Shown in pieces: positions 43,679-50,718 of a stretch of DNA of 64,000 nt; position 1 is the stretch's first letter; each line of letters starts with the position of its first letter. Both the position numbers and the translations under genes were made by a program. Below the pieces are notes generated by a model that searched no databases, was not told the origin of the DNA, and saw only the letters and a program-made list of their open reading frames with translations. Origin of the DNA: an uncultured Clostridia bacterium (GTDB lineage Bacteria > Bacillota > Clostridia > Oscillospirales > Acutalibacteraceae); the NCBI GenBank assembly GCA_946187325.1, contig CAMHQC010000002.1, positions 62,001 to 126,000 on the forward strand, in the 5' to 3' direction.

Positions 43679-43768
43679 ATGAAAGTCGTACTTATCGAAA
43701 ATCCAAAGTTCATATCTTTTTTCCTTAGAAAGATATTCGGTATCAAAAAGGTTGCTCAAATTGAATAA
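43679..43768 (+). CDS. spoVM: Stage V sporulation protein M
   Basis: A 29-residue amphipathic peptide after GGAGG (MKVVLIENPKFISFFLRKIF...). Against B. subtilis SpoVM (26 residues) it shares the N-terminal MK, Ile6, the Pro9-Lys10-Phe11 block, Arg17 and Gly21. Pro9 is the residue known to matter for curvature-sensitive membrane binding. SpoVM marks the forespore surface and recruits SpoIVA, which is encoded 5 kb downstream here. Its length means annotation pipelines often miss it. Confidence 0.85.
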   Translation: MKVVLIENPKFISFFLRKIFGIKKVAQIE

Positions 43769-43796
43769 AAGTGTCGAATTTAACTGTTAAATTTCA

Positions 43797-43845
43797 AACG
43801 CCGTATATGCAAAACGCCGAAGTTTGCCTGTACGGCGTTTTTTCT
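43797..43845 (+). terminator. Terminator of spoVM
   Basis: AACGCCGTA (43797-43805) and TACGGCGTT (43831-43839) form the outer stem, with an inner GCAAA/TTTGC helix, followed by six Ts and C. Confidence 0.85.
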
Positions 43846-43846
43846 G

Positions 43847-43875
43847 TTGCTATTGACAACTTATTTATGTATAAT
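43847..43875 (+). promoter_or_regulatory. Sigma-A promoter for dockerin protein
   Basis: TTGCTA (43847-43852), a 17-bp spacer and TATAAT (43870-43875). Confidence 0.68.
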
Positions 43876-43917
43876 GTACTTGTTAAAAATAGATTTTTAA
43901 TGAGAAGGAGTTTTATT

Positions 43918-45303
43918 ATGAAATTAACGAAAAAAGCTTTATCGCTTATACTCGCGTCTATGATTATTGTATCTAGCGTGGTTGCGGCGAGCTTTACCGC
44001 TTCGGCGGCTGACGGCACTCTTCCCGCGAAATACTATTCTACAAACGGCGGCGGAAAAGTCGGTATTAAAAAGACTGTTACTATCGACGGAAGCGCGGAC
44101 GACTGGTCTGAGGATATGATTATCGCTCAAGGCGCGGCGTGGGATGTAGCTAACCATTTCAAAGGCGGTCACGAGAACTGTGTGCTTGATACATACGCTC
44201 TCTTTGCTTGTTGGGACGACGACAATCTGTATATCGGATGGCAGATGACTAACACTACTGACACATGGGCTCGAGAGGGCGACGGTCCGTTATCCGACGG
44301 CGGACGTGTACTGAACGTACCTCTTATCCTCGCTTTAAGCGTGGATCCTACATCCGTTAAAATGTCCAATAAGAATAGCAGCGGCGGTTCTATCTGGGGA
44401 CAAAAAATGGGTATTTCCTTTGATACCCACGTTGATAGACTTTTCTATATGAGCGGTAAAGCCGGTGAAGGCGAACCCTCAATGTTCAAGGCTGTTGACG
44501 ATAGCGGCAACACAGACTATACAACAGGCTGCGTCGGATTTAAAACCGGCGGAATTGAGTATAAAATGGCGGAAACCAATATCTGCAGCAGTATTTACGG
44601 ACTTAATTATTCCGAAGACCCGAAGGATGTTTATGACGAAAACGCTGACTGGGTTGATTATAAGACTTTTAAAGGACAGTCAGGCGCTCATAATACAAAA
44701 TACGATTCATTCTACGAGATGAAGATTCCTTTCGAAACTCTCGGAATTGACGCTTCTTATCTAACTAAAAACGGTATCGGTGCTATGCTCTTAGCTACAC
44801 GAGGCGAATCCGCTCTCGACTGTATTCCTTTTGACCCGAGCGCAATGCTCGACAACGCTTTAGGAAGCTACGGAAGCGACGCGAGCACTTCTCACGAAAA
44901 GGACGACGAGGATGTAATTACAGTTCCTCTCGCCAATATCGGTAAAATCAGAGACGGTTCAGCTCCTACTCCCACACCTACAACCGCTCCCGCGACCGAA
45001 CCCGAACCGACTACAACCCAGGCTCCCGAGCCCGCGACCGACGCTCCGACAACAGCGCCCGCTCCCACTCAGGAAATGACCTACGGCGACGTTAACGGCG
45101 ACGGAGTTGTAAGTATCAAGGACGCTACCGCTATCCAGAAGCACGCTGCTATGCTCGAACAGCTCCCCGAAGAGTACCGAGAGGCAGCGGATGTAAACGC
45201 TGACGATAATATCAACGTTAAAGACGCGTCCGCTATCCAGAAGCATATCGCGGGCTTAGACGGCGCCGGAAATACAGGTACTAAGTTTACCTTATTTGCT
45301 TAA
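43918..45303 (+). CDS. Secreted CBM9/DOMON-like protein with C-terminal dockerin
   Basis: A 461-residue protein: signal peptide (1-30), a beta-sandwich of about 300 residues, a Thr/Pro/Ala/Glu-rich linker (about 345-385) and a dockerin (389-448). The N-terminal segment KTVTIDGSADDWSEDMIIAQ and CWDDDNLYIGWQMTN match the CBM9/DOMON-like fold, so carbohydrate binding is likely, but no catalytic motif is seen. The dockerin has two calcium repeats, DVNGDGVVSIKDATAIQKH and DVNADDNINVKDASAIQKH, nearly identical to each other. It resembles non-catalytic starch-adherence components of the R. bromii amylosome (the Sas type) in layout only. Start at 43918 after GAAGGAG. Confidence 0.87.
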   Translation: MKLTKKALSLILASMIIVSSVVAASFTASAADGTLPAKYYSTNGGGKVGIKKTVTIDGSADDWSEDMIIAQGAAWDVANHFKGGHENCVLDTYALFACWDDDNLYIGWQMTNTTDTWAREGDGPLSDGGRVLNVPLILALSVDPTSVKMSNKNSSGGSIWGQKMGISFDTHVDRLFYMSGKAGEGEPSMFKAVDDSGNTDYTTGCVGFKTGGIEYKMAETNICSSIYGLNYSEDPKDVYDENADWVDYKTFKGQSGAHNTKYDSFYEMKIPFETLGIDASYLTKNGIGAMLLATRGESALDCIPFDPSAMLDNALGSYGSDASTSHEKDDEDVITVPLANIGKIRDGSAPTPTPTTAPATEPEPTTTQAPEPATDAPTTAPAPTQEMTYGDVNGDGVVSIKDATAIQKHAAMLEQLPEEYREAADVNADDNINVKDASAIQKHIAGLDGAGNTGTKFTLFA

Positions 45304-45324
45304 TTTAATATTATAAATCTTTCG

Positions 45325-45358
45325 GCAGGCTCAAATTTTTATTTGAGCCTGCTTTTTT
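45325..45358 (+). terminator. Terminator of dockerin protein
   Basis: GCAGGCTCAAAT (45325-45336) and ATTTGAGCCTGC (45341-45352) form a perfect 12-bp stem followed by six Ts. Confidence 0.94.
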
Positions 45359-45396
45359 CATATCACTTACCGCTTACTACTTTTCATAAAATACGG

Positions 45397-45452
45397 TTGA
45401 CTAATGTACTGGGCTGTGATATACTAATTTGCGAATAATTCGCAAATTTGCG
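45397..45452 (+). promoter_or_regulatory. Metal-transporter promoter with Fur-family-like palindrome
   Basis: TTGACT (45397-45402), a 17-bp spacer and TATACT (45420-45425). Immediately after the -10 lie AATTTGCGAAT (45426-45436), A, ATTCGCAAATT (45438-45448), a perfect 11-1-11 palindrome. An overlapping palindrome CGCAAATTTGCG spans 45441-45452. The single-base centre and AT/TA arms match a Zur/Fur-family operator over the transcription start. Confidence 0.65.
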
Positions 45453-45465
45453 TTAAGGAGTAATT

Positions 45466-46170
45466 ATGGCTCAGTTAAGTTGTAAAAAACTGTGTTTAGG
45501 TTATGACGGTCACGAAATCGTCCACAACCTGAATTTTTCTGTAGAAAAGGGCGATTATTTTTGTATCGTAGGGGAGAACGGCTCGGGAAAAACTACGCTT
45601 ATGAAGACAATTCTCGGACTCCAACCCGCTTTTAAAGGTAAGGTCGAAACAGGCGATAACCTTAAAAATAACGGTATCGGATATCTGCCTCAGCAAACCC
45701 GGGTGCAACGCGATTTCCCCGCGTCTGTATGGGAGATTGTATTATCAGGTTGTCAGAATAAAGGTAAATTCCATCCCTTTTATAATAAAAAAGATAAAGC
45801 CCTTGCCGAAGAAAGTATCAAAAAAATGGGCATAGAGGATTTAAAAAAACGTTGTTACAGAGAGCTTTCGGGCGGTCAACAGCAAAGAGTTCTTTTAGCA
45901 AGAGCGTTATGCGCCGCTTCCGATATACTTCTTCTCGACGAGCCTGTTACCGGGCTTGATCCGAAGGTTACCGAGGAGCTTTACCGCTTAATACTCGAGA
46001 TTAATAAAAAATACAATATTACCATTATTATGATTTCCCACGATATTCAGGCGGCTGTAAAGTACGCCGATAAAATTCTGCATATCGGCGAAAAAAACTT
46101 CTTCGGTACTAAAGAGGAATATCTAAACAGCGAAATTTCCAAAAGCTTCGCAAGGGAGGTAATTAAATGA
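45466..46170 (+). CDS. znuC: Zinc/manganese-type ABC transporter ATP-binding protein
   Basis: A 234-residue ABC ATPase. Walker A GENGSGKTTLMK, Q-loop YLPQQTRVQRDFPASV, signature LSGGQQQRVLLARAL, Walker B ILLLDEP and the switch His in MISHDIQ are all present. The GYLPQQ...DFPASVWEIV block is typical of the ZnuC/MntB metal group. It overlaps the permease gene by four bases (ATGA). No substrate-binding protein (ZnuA type) is next to it. Zinc is preferred because of the Zur-like palindrome, but manganese or iron cannot be excluded. Confidence 0.9.
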   Translation: MAQLSCKKLCLGYDGHEIVHNLNFSVEKGDYFCIVGENGSGKTTLMKTILGLQPAFKGKVETGDNLKNNGIGYLPQQTRVQRDFPASVWEIVLSGCQNKGKFHPFYNKKDKALAEESIKKMGIEDLKKRCYRELSGGQQQRVLLARALCAASDILLLDEPVTGLDPKVTEELYRLILEINKKYNITIIMISHDIQAAVKYADKILHIGEKNFFGTKEEYLNSEISKSFAREVIK

Positions 46171-47018
46171 CCGATATTATTTCGAATTTATCTCTCTACT
46201 TAACCTATCCGTTCGTATGGTACGCTGTTATCGTAGGCGTGTTAATCGCTTTATGCTCCTCGCTTTTGGGCGTAACGCTTGTATTAAAGCGGTTTTCCTT
46301 TATCGGCGACGGACTTTCGCACGTAGCCTTCGGCGCTATAGCGATCGCCTCGGTAATTAATCTTACCAACAATATTTTCTTTGTTTTGGTTATTACGGTG
46401 ATTTGCGCCGTGCTTCTTTTAAGAACAGGCTCTAATACCAAAATAAAAGGCGACGCTTCTATCGCGATGATTTCCGTCGGAGCTTTGGCGATAGGTTATC
46501 TTATTATGAATGTTTTTTCGACTTCCTCAAATCTTTCGGGAGATGTATGCTCCACGCTTTTCGGCTCAACCTCGATACTCACTCTTACGGGCGTTGAGGT
46601 GTGGGTATGCGCGGCGCTTTCGGTAATTGTGGTTGCTTTATTTATTATCTTTTATAATAAAATCTTCGCCGTTACATTTGACGAGAGCTTTGCCGAAGCT
46701 GTCGGAACACGCTCTAAGCTGTATAACCTTCTAATCGCCGTTATCATCGCGGTTATTATCGTAGCCGCTATGAATTTAGTAGGCTCTCTGCTTATTTCGG
46801 CTCTTGTAATTTTCCCCGCGCTGTCAGCTATGCGGGTATTTAAAAGCTTTAAGTCGGTTACAGTATGCGCGGCTTGTATCTCGGTTGTATGCGCGCTGTT
46901 CGGTATTTTAATCTCGATAGTGTTCGCGGCTCCTGTCGGCTCGACAATTGTCGCTGTAGATATAGTCGTATTCTTTATTTTTATGATTATAGGTAAGGCT
47001 CGCGGAGCTTCAAAATAA
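46167..47018 (+). CDS. znuB: Zinc/manganese-type ABC transporter permease
   Basis: A 283-residue ABC-3 family permease with eight to nine hydrophobic helices. GVTLVLKRFSFIGDGLSHVAFGA near residues 33-55 is the family signature, and GSLLISALVIFPALSAMRVFKSF marks the C-terminal coupling region. With the upstream ATPase it should import a divalent metal. The lipoprotein metal binder must be elsewhere. It ends at a GC-rich terminator before sipL. Confidence 0.9.
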   Translation: MTDIISNLSLYLTYPFVWYAVIVGVLIALCSSLLGVTLVLKRFSFIGDGLSHVAFGAIAIASVINLTNNIFFVLVITVICAVLLLRTGSNTKIKGDASIAMISVGALAIGYLIMNVFSTSSNLSGDVCSTLFGSTSILTLTGVEVWVCAALSVIVVALFIIFYNKIFAVTFDESFAEAVGTRSKLYNLLIAVIIAVIIVAAMNLVGSLLISALVIFPALSAMRVFKSFKSVTVCAACISVVCALFGILISIVFAAPVGSTIVAVDIVVFFIFMIIGKARGASK

Positions 47019-47031
47019 TAATATTAATTCA

Positions 47032-47057
47032 AAAACACGCGCTTGGCCGCGTGTTTT
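47032..47057 (+). terminator. Terminator of metal transporter operon
   Basis: AAAACACGCG (47032-47041) and CGCGTGTTTT (47048-47057) form a perfect 10-bp stem with a 6-nt loop. Confidence 0.85.
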
Positions 47058-47077
47058 CCGTTTTTACGGACAATTTG

Positions 47078-47106
47078 TCATAAATGTTACTCTCCGTGAA
47101 TACAAT
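47078..47106 (+). promoter_or_regulatory. Sigma-E promoter for sipL-spoIVA
   Basis: TCATAAA (47078-47084), a 14-bp spacer and AATACAAT (47099-47106) match the mother-cell sigma-E pattern (KHATAnW-N14-hATACAhT) at every specified position. This is the expected regulator of these coat genes. Confidence 0.7.
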
Positions 47107-47136
47107 CTAACAGCAATAAAAAGGAGAGATAAATTT

Positions 47137-48663
47137 ATGGAATATAACCTGAACAAAACTACAGTCGGAGTATTAAGCTCGGCGCTCGACGCTGTTTCGG
47201 AACAGCCCGTCGATATTGATTTTACCCTGCCCGATTACTGTCCCGATCTCGAGAAAATTCTCCGCTGTAAGATAATTCCTAAAATCTATAACCGAAACCT
47301 AAGCGGCGGCCAGCTTCAGATTGACGGTACAACTGTTGTTAATATCCTCTATACCGACACTAAAAATAACGTCAGAGCCTGTGAACAGTCGCTGCCGTTT
47401 AACGCTTCCTTCAGCCTTAAAGAAGTTCCCGATAATCCGATAATAGAAACCGATGTTAAATGCGAGTATCTTAACTGCCGTCCGCTATCCCGGCGCAGAC
47501 TTACTATACACGGAGCGTTTTCCCTATACGCCAAAGTCTTTACTAAGGGAGAACTCGATTTATATTCGCCTCCCGAGGACAGCGAACTCGAGTTTAATAC
47601 CGAAGAAATAACGGTGTCGGCTTTATCGGCTCTATGTCAGGAACAGTTTTCCGTAGGCGACGAGGTTCAGGTTGTAAACAAACCTCCCGTTGAGCTTATT
47701 TTGGACAGCGATGTTAGAGCTGTTATAAGCGATTATAAAATCGTCTCCGGTAAGATATTGTTTAACGGCGATTTAAACGTAAGGCTGATTTATATTAACA
47801 ACGCCGATCCCTCATCGGTAAATCAGCTCGATTACTCCATTCCGTTTTCTAAATCGGTCGATTGTAATGACTTAAATGAGGATACAAGCGCCTGTGTTAA
47901 AGCGACGCTCTTGTCCTATGATATACGGCTCAAAAATGATATCCTGTCCGAAACGCCTATAGTTAATATCGACAGCCGGATTTGTGTGAGCGTAACGGGT
48001 TATAACACTGAGAATGTTACGGTAGTTCTCGACGCCTACAGTACCGATTTTAATACCGAAATCGAAAAGTCGAGAGTTTGTCTGTCGAAGCTCACCGATG
48101 TAGTCGAGGACAGCTTTATGTTTAAGGACTCGGTATCGGTTTCTGACTGTGATATTTCCGAAGTGGTGGATTTTAATGTAAAGTATAATCTCATAAACTA
48201 CAGCCTTAACGACGACAAGGTTAAGCTTAACTCTAAGCTTACGGTAAATATCCTCGCTCAAAACAGCGATAATAACCCCGAGTATATCGAGCGAGCCGTT
48301 GAGTTTGATAAAGAGATAGAGGTTTCGGGCTTTAATAATATAGCGGGCGCTTCGGCACAGGTGATGAGCGTAAGCTATAGAATAGCCGACAACGGTACTA
48401 TCGAGCTTCGCTGCGAGATTAAGTATTCTCTCGTACTCGAGAACAACAAGGCTTATACTATCGTTACCTCAATAAATGTTGACGAAGATAATAAGCTCAA
48501 GAAACGCGCTTGTGCCTTAGTGCTTTATTATTCGGATGAAAATGAGAGCTTGTGGGATATAGCTAAAAGATACAATACTAAGATGAGCCTTATTATCGAC
48601 GAGAACTCGCTCGGCGAAGATATGCCGGCTAATTCGAAAATGCTTTTAATACCTATGGTATAA
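47137..48663 (+). CDS. sipL: SipL-like SpoIVA-interacting protein (SPOCS domains and LysM)
   Basis: A 508-residue mother-cell protein. Three repeated SPOCS (DUF3794) units cover residues 20-430. The first contains DFTLPDYCPDLEKILRCKIIPKI, and the others IPFSKSVDC...ATLLSYDIRLKND and VEFDKEIEV. A C-terminal LysM domain (WDIAKRYNTKMSLIIDENSLG, about 460-505) ends the chain. In Clostridioides difficile SipL uses its LysM domain to bind SpoIVA and anchor the coat. Here spoIVA starts 12 bp downstream, and a sigma-E promoter lies upstream, so the operon makes the coat basement layer. Confidence 0.9.
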   Translation: MEYNLNKTTVGVLSSALDAVSEQPVDIDFTLPDYCPDLEKILRCKIIPKIYNRNLSGGQLQIDGTTVVNILYTDTKNNVRACEQSLPFNASFSLKEVPDNPIIETDVKCEYLNCRPLSRRRLTIHGAFSLYAKVFTKGELDLYSPPEDSELEFNTEEITVSALSALCQEQFSVGDEVQVVNKPPVELILDSDVRAVISDYKIVSGKILFNGDLNVRLIYINNADPSSVNQLDYSIPFSKSVDCNDLNEDTSACVKATLLSYDIRLKNDILSETPIVNIDSRICVSVTGYNTENVTVVLDAYSTDFNTEIEKSRVCLSKLTDVVEDSFMFKDSVSVSDCDISEVVDFNVKYNLINYSLNDDKVKLNSKLTVNILAQNSDNNPEYIERAVEFDKEIEVSGFNNIAGASAQVMSVSYRIADNGTIELRCEIKYSLVLENNKAYTIVTSINVDEDNKLKKRACALVLYYSDENESLWDIAKRYNTKMSLIIDENSLGEDMPANSKMLLIPMV

Positions 48664-48675
48664 CGGAGGAAAATA

Positions 48676-50154
48676 ATGGAACAAAGATCAGTTTATAAAG
48701 ATATATCAAGACGTACTAACGGCGATGTGTATGTCGGAGTAGTCGGCCCTGTACGCACAGGTAAAAGTACGTTTATAAAAAGGTTTATGGATACAATCGT
48801 ATTGCCTAATATTAACGACGAGGGAGTGTATAACCGTACCGTAGACGAACTTCCGCAATCATCGGGCGGAAGAACGATTATGACTACCGAGCCTAAATTT
48901 ATTCCCGAGGAGAGCGTCGAGATAACGCTGTCCGATAACGCTAATTTAAATGTACGTATGGTAGACTGCGTAGGCTACATAGTGGACAGCGCTCTCGGTT
49001 ATAACGAGGAGGACTCGCCCAGAATGGTAAAAACCCCTTGGTTCGAGGAGGAAATACCTTTCGAAAAGGCAGCGGAACTCGGTACAAAAAAGGTTATTAC
49101 CGACCACAGCACCATAGGTCTTGTAATTACCACCGACGGCTCTGTAACCGATTTACCCCGAAATGAGTACGAGGCAGCGGAAAAAAGAGTAATCGACGAG
49201 CTTAAAAGCATAAACAAACCGTTTATAGTTCTCTTGAACTGCGTAAATCCAAGCTCTAAAAGCGCTGTCGATTTATCTAACGACTTAGCTTCTAAATACC
49301 AGGTGCCCGTAATCCCCGTGAACTGTATGGAACTCGACGAAACCGAGATAAAAAGAATCTTAGCTCAGCTTTTATTCGAGTTCCCGATAAGAGAAATCTC
49401 CGTAGATATTCCGAAATGGCTTGTTAAACTTCCGAAAGAAAACGAAACTAAAGAGGCTGTGTTTGAGTGTATTAAGAAATCCGCCGCCAAAATTGATAAA
49501 ATCCGCAGAATCCAGGACGCTTTAAACGAAATCGCCGAGTGCGATTATGTCGAGTACACCCGCCTAACCGACCTTAATCTCGGTAAGGGAGAGGCTGAAA
49601 TCTCGGTAGCTATCCCTAAAAAGTATTTTTACGATGTGCTTTCCGAGAGAATCGGTTTCGAAATAAACGACGAATGTTCACTGCTCGAATCCGTGTCGGA
49701 AATGTCAGAAAAACAGCGTGAGTTCGATAAAATCGCCGCGGCTTATCAGCAGGTTCAGGACACAGGCTACGGAATCGTTATGCCGACTATGGAGGAGCTT
49801 TCCTTAGAGGAGCCCCAAATTATTAAGCAGTCGGGCAAATACGGAATCCGCCTCAGAGCCTCCGCTCCGTCAATCCATATGATGAAAGTGAATACTAAAA
49901 CCGAAGTTACACCGATAGTCGGAAGCGAACAGCAAAGCCAGGAGCTGGTATCATTTATGCTCAAGGAGTTTGAGGAAAATCCCGCGAAAATCTGGGAATC
50001 CAATATCTTCGGAAAGAGCGTACACGAGCTCGTTAATGAGGGGCTTCATAATAAGCTGTACCGTATGCCTAACGACGCGAGAGCGAAGATAGGGGAGACT
50101 ATTGAAAGAATAACCAACAACGGCTGCAACGGATTAATCTGTATTATCCTGTAA
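48676..50154 (+). CDS. spoIVA: Stage IV sporulation protein A (coat morphogenetic ATPase)
   Basis: A 492-residue cytoskeletal-like ATPase that polymerises on the forespore surface to form the coat base. The Walker A GPVRTGKSTFIKRFMD (about 24-39), VRMVDCVGYIVDSALGYNE with the Walker B-like Asp, and the C-terminal NEGLHNKLYRMPNDARAKIGETIERI...GLICIIL are diagnostic. Length matches the family. Its membrane guide SpoVM is at 43679 and partner SipL is next to it. It is second in the sigma-E operon and has its own GGAGGAAA ribosome binding site. Confidence 0.97.
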   Translation: MEQRSVYKDISRRTNGDVYVGVVGPVRTGKSTFIKRFMDTIVLPNINDEGVYNRTVDELPQSSGGRTIMTTEPKFIPEESVEITLSDNANLNVRMVDCVGYIVDSALGYNEEDSPRMVKTPWFEEEIPFEKAAELGTKKVITDHSTIGLVITTDGSVTDLPRNEYEAAEKRVIDELKSINKPFIVLLNCVNPSSKSAVDLSNDLASKYQVPVIPVNCMELDETEIKRILAQLLFEFPIREISVDIPKWLVKLPKENETKEAVFECIKKSAAKIDKIRRIQDALNEIAECDYVEYTRLTDLNLGKGEAEISVAIPKKYFYDVLSERIGFEINDECSLLESVSEMSEKQREFDKIAAAYQQVQDTGYGIVMPTMEELSLEEPQIIKQSGKYGIRLRASAPSIHMMKVNTKTEVTPIVGSEQQSQELVSFMLKEFEENPAKIWESNIFGKSVHELVNEGLHNKLYRMPNDARAKIGETIERITNNGCNGLICIIL

Positions 50155-50236
50155 AAAATTAATACACAAATAATTGGTTTCGAAAGAGTAAAAACTGTAA
50201 AATTTAACAAAATATTAAAAAATTGAATATTTATCG

Positions 50237-50294
50237 TTGAAACTTGCCCCCGTATTAAGTATAATTATAGAGTGTAATGGAATTAATATGGGGG
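50237..50294 (+). promoter_or_regulatory. oadG-oadB promoter with flanking inverted repeat
   Basis: TTGAAA (50237-50242), a 17-bp spacer and TATAAT (50260-50265). CCCCCGTATTAA (50247-50258), inside the spacer, pairs with TTAATATGGGGG (50283-50294), near the ribosome binding site, with one G-T. The left arm is upstream of the transcript, so a DNA operator is more likely than an RNA hairpin. Confidence 0.6.
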
Positions 50295-50304
50295 TAAATC
50301 GTTT

Positions 50305-50700
50305 ATGGATATAATGGATAAATTTACAATATCCGCGTCAATGCTGCTCACAGGCTTTACGATAGTATTCGCCGTACTCATTTTCCTGATTGTTTTAATC
50401 TGGTTATACGGCTTTATTATTAATAAAGCTCAGACTAAAGCGTTGAATAAGAAAAAAGAAAAATCTAAAGTAAAGGTAGAGCGTAAACCCGAGAAGGTAA
50501 CTAAACCTCCCGTTGATAAAAAACCTGCCGTAAAAGCCGGTAAAGACGGCTTGAACGACGAAATTGTCGCCGTAATATCCGCGGCGGTATACAGTATGTA
50601 CGGTTCGACCGATAAGGTTAAAATAAAAAGTATTAAAAGAAGCGGCGCTTCTTCGGCTTGGAAGAACGCGGGTATTCTTAATAACACCAGACCGTTTTAA
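50305..50700 (+). CDS. oadG: Na+-translocating decarboxylase gamma subunit (OadG-like)
   Basis: A 131-residue protein with one N-terminal transmembrane helix (about 15-38), a basic Lys/Pro linker and a C-terminal segment (LNDEIVAVISAAVYSMYG...WKNAGILNNTRPF) typical of the OadG_1 family. The C-terminus of OadG binds the carboxyltransferase subunit and zinc. It is 18 bp upstream of the beta subunit. Neither the alpha carboxyltransferase nor a biotin carrier is in the window. Confidence 0.85.
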   Translation: MDIMDKFTISASMLLTGFTIVFAVLIFLIVLIWLYGFIINKAQTKALNKKKEKSKVKVERKPEKVTKPPVDKKPAVKAGKDGLNDEIVAVISAAVYSMYGSTDKVKIKSIKRSGASSAWKNAGILNNTRPF

Positions 50701-50718
50701 TCGAGGGAGGAACTGTTA

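Noticed and set aside
43853-43875. TTGACA at 43853 as -35 box for the dockerin gene
   Set aside because: Only 11 bp from TATAAT. TTGCTA at 43847 has the right 17-bp spacing.
43771-43917. Longer start for the dockerin protein
   Set aside because: This stretch holds the spoVM terminator and the promoter. The signal peptide begins at 43918 after GAAGGAG.
50196-50211. CTGTAAAATTTAACAA as a Rex operator for oadG
   Set aside because: Half-sites are separated by 2 instead of 4 bases and the left half is poor.
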